From the NCBI GenBank assembly GCA_016169945.1, contig JADLSH010000190.1, positions 124,001 through 188,000 of the forward strand: a stretch of 64,000 nucleotides of DNA, read 5' to 3'. Positions within the stretch are counted from its first letter, which is position 1, and each line of letters starts with the position of its first letter. The notes below the pieces were generated by a model that worked only from the letters and a program-made list of their open reading frames with translations, was not told the origin of the DNA and searched no databases. This DNA is from Trachythela sp. YZ-2020 (lineage: Eukaryota > Cnidaria > Anthozoa > Malacalcyonacea > Clavulariidae). Below are positions 35,903 through 46,666 of this stretch, piece after piece. The position numbers and the translations under genes were made by a program.

Positions 35903-38900
35903 TCACAACTTATTATTGGGCTTCACATTTTCAAATCCAGGAGGGGCTCTGCGCGGTTTACATCTAGTAACACTAGGATCACTCGCAGCTTGACCGGGTT
36001 GCTCTGTTGAAAGACTGTTATCTGGTGTCACATTTTCAAATCCTGGAGGAGGCCTACGTATTTGATGTTTATTTCCCTGCACATTTCCACCATCATTATT
36101 TACAACATTGTCACCAATATTTGAAGAGCCTTTCTCCGTTTTTCCTGGCAAATTCTTATCACTTTTCTTCAAAGACTTCTTATCAGCTTCTGAAACAAAT
36201 GAATCGTTTCTCTTGTCAGTTTTCTCGCTTCTCTTAACGCTTTCAGCATGATGGTTAGTTCCCGAAGTGATTGAACTGGAGGACTTTTGACAACTCCTTT
36301 CAACTGGAGGTTTGTAATCTTCACGAAATTTCCTGGGAGTTGGTGTTCTCCTGGGAGTTGGTGTTCTCCTAGGTTTTCTCAGATTTTGTTTTCTATCAGT
36401 TTGTTTGTCTTTTGTTTGCTTTGAAGTAGAATTATTGTTAATATTTTTAGCATTAGTGCATCCATATTCTGCCTGTCTTTTCGTTTCCTCCACATTTCTA
36501 CCTTGAGGGTTTGATGAAGTTGTAGATGACTTCAGTTCGTTCGCCTGATATTTATTTCTTCCTTCATCTTCTCCGTCCTTCGTCTTTTCATGGTCTTTAG
36601 AACGAACATCTTCTCCCTTGCCTTCTTTTTCTTGTTCTTTTCCTCGATCTTTCTCCTCACTACCTCCACCTTTCCTTCGCCAATTAAAATCTCTCTCATT
36701 TCTTGGCATTTCAGCCTTTGCAGGTTTATATGGCTTCTTCTTGTCCTCCATAACTTGGTCCATACTTCTCCTCTGGTCATAGCTTGGTGAAGGATAATTT
36801 TTGAATTTTCTTTGAGGAGCAGGTTTCTCTCCTTGATCCAAAACCCTGCTATACTTTTTATACTGACCCTTGATTTCACTTCCTGTTTTTGTTTGTGGCT
36901 TTCCTCTTGGACTTTCATTATTTTTTCTAAACTCAACCGGATCTTTTTTAGCTCCTTTGTCATAACCAGAACTCCCAGGATCAACGGGCCCTTTAGCTTC
37001 ACCAATCAGAGTATTCTTACCCTTGTTTACCCCACTATCACCTCTTTCAGACACCTGTGTCCTTCTTTGACCTTCAGTATCCCTCCTTCTTTCTCTCTTT
37101 TCTGTGACAGATGTCTGACTTTCACTCTGACCTTCGGCCATAGGGCCACGTGTTTGATTTATATCCTTATTTCGCTTGCCTTCATCAGTTATTTGGTCTC
37201 TGCAACCCTGACCTTCGGTGTGACTTGAAACACCGTACAGAAATATATCAGTGGCACCAGATATTCCCTGTGGAACGTGGATTGATATTCTGTCAGATTG
37301 AAGGTCATTGCTCTCACTTTCTCCTTCCTAAATTAGAAAAACAGTGGTCAGAGTTATACAAGATTCGAAACAGATAATCAAACTTAGGCAAAGATAATTT
37401 GTCTGTGAATAAACGTAGTAAACAGACGAACTATCAACGTCCGGATGTTCATCTTAACATAGTTTGTCTTAACAGGTTATCTTTCGCCTTGTTCTTGAAT
37501 GATGTTGAGGTTAACGTAACAAGGACGTTCAAGAACCATGTAGTACACAACTATACATCACATGAAATTCATACAATTTGAAACAGTACCTTTCTATCCT
37601 TAATTCCAATAAGATATTTATTCCGTTCTTTTTCTATATTAATAATGCCTCCTTTACGTTTCTGATATTCAAATATTCTCTGTCGTTCAGCCTGCGCTTT
37701 TAGCTGTTCCTTGTCAGGTTTATAAACAAATATTTCTTCTGCGCAACTGTGGTTAACTTCATTATCATATTCATTCTTGTTATACACTATATCAAGTCTA
37801 CACATTGGACACACAATCTACAAAGAATGTAAAAGTGTGGATTAATATATGCGCTATTAATTGAAGTAATCAGACACACAACTTAACTCGTTATTGAACC
37901 ACACAATCAATTAATCATAGACCAAGAGCAATCAATGCCATGCCACCCATTAAATCAGATTTTTGGATAATTTAAATGTCTATAATTACCACATTCTGAT
38001 AATGTAAGCATATTGGAACGAAGATAACCAAGCATTTAAATTATATATCTGAGTGAATTGGACTATACTCCAGTCCAATTTAATATTGGTATGCAAAATA
38101 TAAGATGGTTTAATTCTCTACCTTTTTATTTTGATTTTCACTCAAAAAGTGATCAACATAATTTGCAAGACACACAGAATGAAAATAATGATAACAGTCA
38201 GTCTTTACAAACTTTTCTTCTTTCTAAAATATACAGTTTGTTAGTTAAATATGTGGGTTTCACTAAGCACTATCGTGCAGCAGATGGTGGACAACCTGCA
38301 GTTATCAGACTGAGAAAATAATGGTAATTCTGTAATTTGCAAACCTACCCCAAAATGTTCCTGACAGATTACACAAGGGCAACTTGGGATATTATTGTCA
38401 GACAAACATTCTTTTGCATACTAAATGAAGATAATAATAAGTTTCAAATTAACTACTTTAGGTACTTTTTCACTTGATGAAACTAAACTGACTTTATTAA
38501 TACTGGATATCTCTAGCAGTTCTAAACTGTTCTCCCTAGAGGTCCAGTAATTAAGGTCCATATCTTATTGATCCAATGTTACCACAAGAAGAAACCTAAA
38601 CTAAACTAACTTTATCTATACTGGATACTTCTATCAGTTCTAAACTGTTCTTCCTAGAGGTGCAGCACTTGAAAGGCAGTTCTTGGTCCAGTGTTACTAC
38701 AGGAGGAAACTGGAGTACCCAGAGTACCAAAACCTGCAGTATTTGTTAGAGTCAAACTGGAAAAATTATAATCAGACAACTGTATATTGCAGGACACTAA
38801 CACCAGTCAGAGAAGTGAAAAGGCACATGCACAAACCACTATGCAATTTAAATAACACGAACCTCAATTAAATCATACAACATTGGAGATCCAATTTTTT

Positions 38901-39782
38901 CCTTAGCAAGAGCACAGAGATTTTCTTGAATGCTTAAAAATAATGTTGAAAACATGTTCAATAGAATTGAAAGGTGTAGTTTAATTTTCTTGCTCTTATA
39001 AACTGTCAATATTTCTGAACTTGACCACCATCTGTTGTCCCATAATGCTTACTAAAAGCCAGCAAATAAAAACATCCAAACTCGTTGTTTACCTGGCAAC
39101 ATGAGCATCAGAGAGACCTCGAGGGTTTTTTATGGATATACCAGGAGAAAGGAATGGATATTTGTCAGAAATCAACAGAGAGAGATTTAGACACACATAT
39201 TTAGAGTTGTGGTCATCATCGCCTGTACTTGGGTGAAGAAACAGACTGACCAGGGTCGGCCTAAAATAAAGAGATATTTATACTAAAGTTAAACTGCGTT
39301 TTCATTCCAATAACACATATAAACTACATTGTGTATTACCATGTGAAACATCAATGTTTGTAACAAACATTTGACACATTTTAATCTGATGTTAAATTAG
39401 CCTGACACTAAATGGCTGTTAAAACGTCGAGATAAGACAACGTTTCATCTGCGACTGTATTAGAATGGTCTGTATTAAGGTTTGTACTTGTATATTTAAA
39501 ATCGATAAGACAACCAACAGTACACTAGCACAGTATTAAAACTACAGCAGTATTAAAATATGACAAAAATATTAACCTTTCCTCCAATCCGGATAACTCA
39601 AGTTCATGGACATATATTGCTTGCAATAACTCGATTTCCTCTGAAATTCCATCGCTACAATGAACAACGAAACAAAAACTATCAGAAAACACTCTAAAAT
39701 AGGCAACTGAAAGCAATTTAATGCTTCAAATAATCCAGAAATAAACAATAACAAACCTTTCGGTATCATTCGCAGTCGCCAT
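35903..39782 (-). CDS. RNF25: RNF25-like E3 ubiquitin ligase (RWD + RING), 8 exons, 722 aa
   Basis: Transfers ubiquitin; the vertebrate homologue acts in NF-kB signalling and ribosome-stall responses. Exons in transcript order: 39782-39757, 39654-39577, 39259 or 39260 down to 39093, 38932-38863, 38420-38349, 38223-38122, 37817-37590, 37327-35903; phases close with exon 3 starting at 39260. Exons 1-4 encode an RWD domain (SEEIELLQAIYVHEL, then YPFLSPGISIKNPRGL). Exons 5-7 encode a RING-H2: Cys130, Cys133, Cys148, His150, His153, Cys156, Cys175, Cys178. Then come the family block RKGGIINIEKERNKYLIGI and a long, highly charged Lys/Arg/Glu tail ending in two copies of PPGFENV. At 722 aa it is longer than vertebrate RNF25 (about 460), the extra length being in this tail. 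Intron 4 holds SINE DNA and two half-MITEs flank exons 4-5. Confidence 0.92.
38258..38330 (+). mobile_element. MITE family A left half, RNF25 intron 5
   Basis: GTTTCACTAAGCACTATCG, CAGATGGTGGACAACC and AGACTGAGAAAATAATGG match the first third of the family, then similarity stops just before exon 5. Confidence 0.8.
38490..38850 (-). mobile_element. SINE with two tail units, RNF25 intron 4
   Basis: Two tail units (AGTTCTAAACTGTTCTCCCT and AGTTCTAAACTGTTCTTCCT) precede body sequence with AATTATAATCAGACAACTG and a head remnant, all in reverse orientation. Confidence 0.8.
38955..39060 (+). mobile_element. MITE family A right half, RNF25 intron 3
   Basis: AATAGAATTGAAAGGTGTAG, CTGAACTTGACCACCATCTG and TAATGCTTACTAAAAGC match the right third of the family in the same orientation as the left half at 38258-38330. 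Confidence 0.8.
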
Positions 39783-39935
39783 ATTGGCCAGCAGTCGGAA
39801 AGCGCAGGCTCACAAAGAAGAAGTTTAAAGGTAATTCCTTTTGCTTCTTTGACAATTCAAGCGAATTTTCGGAATTTCTACAGTTTTATAAACTTGTGTA
39901 TTATGTATAATGGTTAAATACAGCTATTTCAATTA

Positions 39936-40398
39936 AGGTTGTCATAGCTAATAGTCAAATGTACAATATGAGCGCTAAAAGAATGATGGGAATAATTAAT
40001 AATTAGATTATGAGCTCAAGATTTCTATGAGGTTATAGTTGATGAGGGCGAAGCCCGAATGAACTATCATCTCATAGAAATCGAGAGCGAATAATCTAAT
40101 TGTTTTAGTAGAAACCAGCAAGAAAACAGTATTTCAAAACGTTTTTCATAATTTATTAAAATAAATTCGTTAAAAATCGCGCCGAGGAGATGGCTGTTTC
40201 GCTACTCGCTATCTATCGACAATTAGATAGCGAGTAGCGTAGCCAATCAAATTACAGCATTTTCAATAGTATACTAGTATGATTCTACTAATCACAGATA
40301 GTATCTCAGTAGCCATTTGTATTCCCACGAGGCTACTGAGATACTATATTTGTATTCTCATATTGTACATTTGACTATTGTATACGACAACCTTAATT
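39936..40398. mobile_element. MITE with nested palindromes and TTAA flanks
   Basis: Terminal inverted repeats of about 40 bp: AAGGTTGTCATAGCTAATAG at the left, CTATTGTATACGACAACCTT at the right. Inside are three hairpins: ATTTCTATGAG / CTCATAGAAAT (about 40020-40085), CTACTCGCTATCTA / TAGATAGCGAGTAG (40200-40240) and AGTATCTCAGTAGCC / GGCTACTGAGATACT (40308-40350). The ends sit in TTAA, which could be a target duplication. Confidence 0.8.
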
Positions 40399-40429
40399 GC
40401 AACAGCTGTATATTATTAATACTGCAATA

Positions 40430-40730
40430 GGCAGTTGTCTGGTTATAATTTCGCTCCAGTCGCATGTGAGAAGCGTGTTTCCAGCACAACTCTACCAAAC
40501 ACCGCAGGTTATCACCGATTATTCCGGTTTCCCCCTGTAGTAAAATTGGACCAATAAGAGATGGCCTTACTGGACCTCTAGAGAGGACAATTTAGAGCTG
40601 ATAGAGCTATCCAGTATAAATAAAGTTTAGTTTAGGTTTCTTCCTGTAGTAACACTGGATCAATAAAAGATGACCCTTACTGCACTTCAGGGAAAACTAA
40701 TAGAGCTATCCAGTATGAACAAAGTTAAAC
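40430..40730 (+). mobile_element. SINE with two tail units
   Basis: GCAGTTGTCTGGTTATAATT, CCAGTCGCATGTGAGAAG, then CCTGTAGTAAAATTGGACC and a second tail unit from 40635. The head is degraded. Confidence 0.75.
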
Positions 40731-41717
40731 GCTAAAAAGAAAACAAAGAACATCTGGTTTTAATTAGCGCTTGGGCCTTCTGAACACAGACGATGCGATA
40801 TTAATTAGTTTACTATAGAATTACTTTTCTAAAGTTTTGAAGTAACAAATAAAAAAAAGACATCATAACTATATAGTAACTGCAGAGCTCTAACTTAGTG
40901 GGTTGAGAATTAAAACCGCGAAAACTTACAATAAATTTTTTATAAGAACAGGATGCGAGTGCGAGCTCCCGTCGATAGTTTTACAAATTCATTAGAAAAC
41001 GATTACTCTAGAATAATCATTGTGCATAATTAACAATTTGTCGAGGTTTTTAGTCACCGATATTCACCGAGCCTGAGGCGAATAATTGTTTTAGTAAAAT
41101 TACATAGGTGATTATTTGGAAAAAAATAAAAAATGCACATTTCAAAAATATTTTATTTGAATATTTACGATAAAAGCGGCTTAAAAACGCTTTAGGTGAT
41201 TATCGCGTATTAATCCGAGGTAGCGCAACCAATCAGCGCTGAGAGTTTTCAATAATCACCAAGTGGCAAAAAATCCCCCGTTACGCGTTTTAAGTTTTAA
41301 AGCATGCAAGGGAAATACAATAATTTAACACAATAATTTTTCGTTACTACGCCACAAAATATATAAACTAACCGACATACAAAAGTTAACATTTGTACAA
41401 TCTAATATTTCAAGAACATTAAGTTGTGAAACATTAATGAATTATTAAGTGAAAATCCACAGGCTTCTATTTGTCATAAGTTTTAGCGGGTTACCGCAAA
41501 AACCGGAGTCATAATAGACAATTTAAAATGAAAATACGTTTCATCAAAAGAGTTTAACTAACCACTTAAGGCAGCAAATAAAAAAAATCAACAACATGAT
41601 GATCGAACAAAAACCAGCGATGACCAGAAATTGCTTGTTAAAGTTCTCGTTTTAGTGGCTTGTTTGAAAATAAAAGTAAAATAAAACAAAAAATTGGAAA
41701 CTGATTGAAATTTGGAC

Positions 41718-43193
41718 ATGGCAAAAGTCCGAAGATTTCTCATTGAAATTCTTGCTTTTGCGCTTTGTCTATTAATCGGGGCTGCGGTATTCCATGCTTT
41801 AGAGTACAAAGAAGAAAATGAATCTGTACACACAGAGACAAACAGCAGCGAAATTCTGGAATCTGTTGTGAGGAATATTAGCCAGAAATATAATATATCT
41901 GTTCAAGAGATGAATGACACAGTTAAACAGCTACGAAGGAGGTTGATGAGAAGCGAAAGTGAGAAATGGGACAATTGGGATTTCACTGGATGTTATTTTT
42001 TCGCAGGAACAGTGGCTTTTACCATAGGTAACCGGGATTAATGGCTAGGATGATGACGAATTATGAAGTATTGAATAGTTTATTACACTTCAAAAACAGT
42101 CCAGGTGTTTAAATATTTTTTCAGCCGGTAGTTCAGACACAAACCACGGCAGCATATTGTGGAATACTACCTACATTTTCTGTCTTTTTACATATTCTAT
42201 ATTTTAGGATTTGGCCATCAAACGCCAAAGACATCTTTAGGCCAACTAATGGTTATAATTTATGCTATGATTGCTATCCCAATTACAGGTATGCGAAACT
42301 TAAACCGTCAATGGTGCATTCGTATGGAATATTTCCAGCCATTAGGGTTACTGAACCCACCAATAGTGTAAATGCTTTTAAATATATAAATTCCATCTCT
42401 TTACAGGCCTTATGTTATCGGCCTGCGGGGAGCGAATGGCAGAACATCAGCAAAAAGCTGTCATATTTATCGAGAGAAAAATCTTTAAAAGAGAACCTGG
42501 TCATTTGCAAGCCAAAACTATAGCAATTAACGTTTTTGTATTGATGTTGTTCTTTATTGGTGGAAGTATTATGACTAAGTAAGTGGGGATGAAACAATTG
42601 AGTAGAATAAATAAGATAATAAGACAATGGAATAGAATTTCATTTTTCATACCACACCATACCACATGACACAATATGATACAATACGATACCATACAAT
42701 ACACACACCACACCATACATTAAGAACACACAAGAGAAAAACCCAACCCATAACAGCACAACCAGACAACAAAACACAACATCAAATATTTTCTTTCCAA
42801 CCTAGATATTACTATGATGGGTGGTCAATAATCGAAGGTATTTACTTTTTATGGATATGTATGTCAACAGTGGGTTTTGGCGACTATATAATTAACAATG
42901 GCAAACCTTACTACGAAGGAGACTTAGTTAAAACAATAATGTTAAGATTTAATGTAATAGTCCTGGTAATAGGACTCTGTCAAGTCTCGTGTATTTTGGT
43001 GTCGATTCAAAATGCATTGGAGAAGAAATTTGTAGAGAAAGTGGGAGATGAGGGCAGTGATAAGCCTGTGGATGAAAACGAGAATGAAAATATTAATAAT
43101 GAAAATATTGGCAAGAGTAATGAAGGTTGTGAGTTGGAAGTTGTTGAAAATGGACAGAGCAAGATTTCTGAAATTTCTTTGAACACTTTATGA
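41718..43193 (+). CDS. Two-pore-domain K+ channel (KCNK family), 4 exons, 316 aa
   Basis: Leak potassium channel that sets resting membrane potential. Exons: 41718-42027, 42208-42288, 42407-42578, 42806-43193; the phases close. Layout: TM1 near residues 8-25 (FLIEILAFALCLLIGAAVF), an extracellular loop with N-glycosylation sites (NSS, NIS, NDT), pore 1 with the filter TIGFG, TM2 (MVIIYAMIAIPITG), an intracellular loop, TM3 (INVFVLMLFFIGGSIM), pore 2 with TVGFGDY, TM4 (VIVLVIGLCQVSCILV) and a short acidic C-terminus. Both filters are intact. The subfamily (TWIK, TASK or TREK type) could not be assigned. The upstream TTG in the same frame was rejected as start. A pentanucleotide repeat lies just before exon 4. 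Confidence 0.93.
42640..42715. repeat. Pentanucleotide (ATACC/ATACA)n microsatellite in K+ channel intron 3
   Basis: Degenerate CATACCACACCATACC-type run mixing ATACC, ATACA and ATACG. Confidence 0.75.
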
Positions 43194-43482
43194 AACTTAA
43201 AGTTCTAAACTTATAAAGAATTATCAAATTGTCCTGTTGGTAGAATAGTACTGCAGACCTTGCATTTTTAGGTGTGCAATCTTTCAGATGATTTATGTAT
43301 ATTCAAATTAATATTCCACTGCAAATGGAACCAAACTTTGAGTACTGATGTTTAAGTTTTTACTCTCTGTATAAAAGTTTCCAAACTGGCACAGGTACCC
43401 TTTCTAAAAATTTATGATTTAATGTTCAAGTCCCATACATAGCATATGTTTTAATCAATATTTATGGCTTTTATACAGGCCA
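43194..43482. other. Spacer between convergent K+ channel and racemase genes
   Basis: 3' untranslated sequence only; nothing else recognised. Confidence 0.6.
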
Positions 43483-45199
43483 TTATTTATCACTTGGAGG
43501 GAATTTATCAATATCTAAATTCCCCCCACAAAGTAACACAGCAATATTTTTCAAACCTGCAGTTCTTTTCTTAAACATTTCAGTCAGTACAGCCGCCACA
43601 ACTACCCCTGACGAAGGCTCGATAACGACCTTCATACGTTCCAGAACAAGTCTCGTTGCATAAATTATCTCTTCTTCAGTCACTGTGATGACATCATCAA
43701 TATGCTGTTGTATGATTGGCCAAGTTATCTCACCAACACTTGTACGCAAGCCATCAGCAATCGTGTCAGGGGGACCTTAATTGGGAAACAAAGGCCACGT
43801 TAATTCATTCCTCTTTGTATTGGTGGGTTTCAGTAAGCATTAGACAGGCTTTGAAATATCGGTCGGTCACTGACATTGTCCGACCCATTCGTGAAATTGT
43901 CTGACGTAGAGTGGAATGCACCGGACATTTTGTTAGACGACTATCCCGACCGATATTTTAAGGCCTGATTACAGGACTGCATGTATCTGGTGGTCAGAAA
44001 TGTCAACACTTATAAGAGCAAACAAATTAATCTAAATCTTTCTCTTTAATTTATTTGCCACCAAATACAAGACTACTACATATAATGAAAAGAATTAACA
44101 TTATTTTCTCATTCTCAAACTAACCTGGCAAGGGTATTCTCTTCTTTGCTGCAAATGACTTTGCGCAGTCATCAGCGTTCAGGGGTTCAGCAGCAAATAT
44201 CTTAACATCAGGTTTCATGTTCTTCACAGCAACGCAAACACCGCTTATCAACCCCCCTCCTCCAACTGGAACCACAATCGCCTCAACATCAGGTACCTAA
44301 CAGTATATGAGAAAGAAGTGGTTAGTGTATGTGCTTAGCTCGATCTGGTGGGAACAGTTTAGAACTGATACAATGAAGATACCTACTTGCTCTAGTACTT
44401 CAAGACCAATTGTCCCCTGACCTGCAATCACATTGACGTTATCAAATGGATGAATCAAGTGTCCATTTGCACCAACTGACTTCAAAACCTCGGCACATGT
44501 ACCTTCACGACTCTTGATTTAAAAACAAAGGAATGTTCGGCTATAAAATATCTGAATATGCTACCCTTAAATTGCGACTCGTAAGAAGTGTTGAACAAAA
44601 CAAAAGTTCTCACTGACCTCTTTTGTATTTACACATTCAGTGATCTGTGCTCCATAAGTACCTAACACTGCCGCTTTCTTTACAGCTGGGGCATCAACAG
44701 GCATCACAATGTGAGCTTTAACTCCAAGTAGTTTGGATGCCAATGCAATAGCTTGGGCATGGTTTCCACTGCTGTGTGTCACAATAGTCATCTGACTTTT
44801 GTCCCCTGTGCATTCTTCAACAAGTTTACCAACTGCATTTGATGCACCTCTGAACTGACAGTACATGGTTTACTTAAATACCATTAATTTAATTAACAGT
44901 TACCGATAAATACATCGTCTATTCTCACATGAAACTTCATGTTTTCGTCTGCCACTGTTCATCTTTAGATGCAAACGACAGTATATTTAATGATGTGAAG
45001 ATATATAATATATTTATAATATCATGAGCATCCTCACCTTAAACGCTCCAACTTTTTGAAATATTTCACATTTAAAGAAGAGTGACTTTCCAGCCATCCT
45101 GTCCAGTGTGGAACAAGTCATTATAGGTGTGCGATGAATATATGGTCCTATTCTCTTGCTTGCTTCTTGCACGTCTTTTAAAGCTACCCTTGCAGACAT
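43483..45199 (-). CDS. SRR: Serine racemase / threonine dehydratase-type PLP enzyme, 5 exons, 329 aa
   Basis: Fold-type II PLP enzyme that racemises or deaminates serine/threonine (D-serine production in animals). Exons in transcript order: 45199-45038, 44854-44618, 44512-44387, 44296-44125, 43775-43483; the phases close. Landmarks: PLP lysine Lys54 in KVGAFKFRGA, the substrate loop SSGNHAQA, the glycine-rich phosphate loop VGGGGLISG, the metal-binding stretch EPLNADDC and the C-terminal LLCGGNLDID. Overall alignment is closest to animal serine racemase, but the HPFDNVNVIAGQGT segment resembles threonine dehydratases, so the substrate is uncertain. ATG at 45199 chosen over an upstream TTG. 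It lacks the ACT regulatory domain of biosynthetic threonine dehydratases. It lies 284 bp from the K+ channel 3' end and shares strand with SPT6. Confidence 0.93.
43828..44110 (-). mobile_element. MITE family A copy in racemase intron 4, interrupted
   Basis: GGTTTCAGTAAGCATTA at one end, GTATCTGGTGGTCAGAAATG and CAAGACTACTACATATAATG further on; the right end is lost at about 44110. A palindromic insert sits at 43846-43966. Confidence 0.7.
43846..43966. mobile_element. Small palindromic MITE nested in MITE A
   Basis: AGGCTTTGAAATATCGGTCGG and its approximate complement CCGACCGATATTTTAAGGCCT bound about 120 bp; inner GTCTGACGTAG / GTTAGACGAC motifs are weakly paired. Confidence 0.65.
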
Positions 45200-45409
45200 T
45201 TTGTTAATCAACAAAAAATGAACCTCACTAAAATTAAAACTGAAAATTTGTGTTCAGTATGAAATAGAATAGTATATTATGGTGTCTATGGTGGTTAAAG
45301 GGCTTTATTTGGAAATAACACAAAGTATGCAAGAATTCCGAGTTCCAACTGACCACATGAATTGCGTGTGTTTTAAGCATTATACATTTCGCGATAAATG
45401 ACGTCATTA

Positions 45410-45605
45410 GAGGTGTAATTAGTAACATTAGCAGTGTAATTAACAACATTAGCACTGTAATTGTAACATTGGAAATGTAACACTATCAGTGTAATTGCAA
45501 CATTAGCAGTGTAATTGTAACAATTAGCGGTGTAATTAGTAACATTAGCAATTAGTAACATTAGCGGTGTAATTAGTTATGGTAATTAGTTACATTTAGC
45601 AATAT
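45410..45605. repeat. About 21-bp AT-rich tandem repeat
   Basis: Units of GTAATTAGTAACATTAGCA type with variable spacing, roughly nine copies, upstream of the racemase gene. Confidence 0.8.
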
Positions 45606-46207
45606 AATTTGTAACATACGTAATCGTAATTCAGAAATTTCAAGTCCTTTCAAATAGACCAATTTCATTTCTATATGAACAAACTAAAATATCTTGAAAA
45701 TGAAGAAACGATAAATAATATAAACTTACTAACTTAGTCTACAATTTCACGAGTTCTTTCAAAAACAAAGCTTTAACAATATTTCACACCATCAGAGGAT
45801 ACATACTTTTATTCCACAATAAATTACCAACACCTTCAATTCAAATACATAGAAAACTTATCTCACCAATTATTAGAATACGCTATTAGAGGTAAAGTAT
45901 AATGGAATAGCACAAAACATTACTATCTAGTATACGCTTCAACGTAAGACAAAATAGAATCCAGAATTTCTTGCAAGAACCAAACAATCCTAGATATAAC
46001 ATGACCTGTCATATATTTTCATTATATACTTTTAAAGTCTTTTACACATGTTTTTGTCCTTTTCACTTTTACTATATTTAAGATTTTTGCCTCAAACCTT
46101 GCCTTAAAAGCTTTGATCGTAGTTTGATCAGAGTATGCTTCTTATAAAAGCAGAAGTCGTTAATTCACATCTACAGTACTCATCAATGTTTGATAACGTC
46201 AGACGAC

Positions 46208-46428
46208 ACCATTGGGTTTCAGAAAGCGTTACAGGGCAGAAGATGGTGGCCAATTCTATAACTGTTGACATTTATATGAGCGAAAAAACGAAACTACATC
46301 TCTCAATTCCGCCAAATACAAGACTACTACATATAATGAAAATAATTAACAATATTTTCTAACTCTGGTCACTGCAGGTTGACCATCATCTACCCCACAA
46401 TAGTGCTTAGTGAAACACACTTATAGTG
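46208..46428 (-). mobile_element. MITE family A copy
   Basis: GTTTCAGAAAGCGTTACAGG and GAAGATGGTGGCC at the left; ACTGCAGGTTGACCATCATC and AGTGCTTAGTGAAACAC at the right. Full length, reverse orientation. Confidence 0.85.
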
Positions 46429-46666
46429 TCAAACAAGAATTTGTTCGCCGTTTTGACTGACAACTGACAAAACATCTTAACTGACAGACAGACGATGAAA
46501 CAGCAATTTGGAACCGACATCGTACACAATATCTTACGGACAGTAGATAATTGCCACAATTGGCTCAAAGCTCACAACTGACATGCAAAGACCCACAAGA
46601 CACTCTTTCAACACTCAAAGACACATAAAGCCTAACACGTGATCGGCGCATGACTATTACCCAGTA

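Larger units (their letters stand above)
39783..41717. other. Spacer between divergent RNF25 and K+ channel genes
   Basis: Contains both promoters, a large MITE (39936-40398) and a SINE (40430-40730). From 40740 to 41700 it is AT-rich without recognised exons; palindrome-like GATTATTNG and AATAATC motifs around 41000-41260 suggest another decayed MITE. Confidence 0.55.
45200..46666. other. Spacer between the SPT6 3' end and the racemase promoter
   Basis: Holds a tandem TAACATTAGCAGTGTAATTA-type repeat (45410-45605), AT-rich DNA (45610-46130), a MITE family A copy (46208-46428) and sequence with repeated GACAACTGACAAAACATC at 46455-46480, also seen near 8770-8840. No further SPT6 exon was recognised here. 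Confidence 0.6.

Noticed and set aside
36532..37005. 157-codon frame overlapping the RNF25 last exon
   Set aside because: Same-strand shadow frame of the charged RNF25 tail; the RNF25 frame connects in phase to the RING exons.
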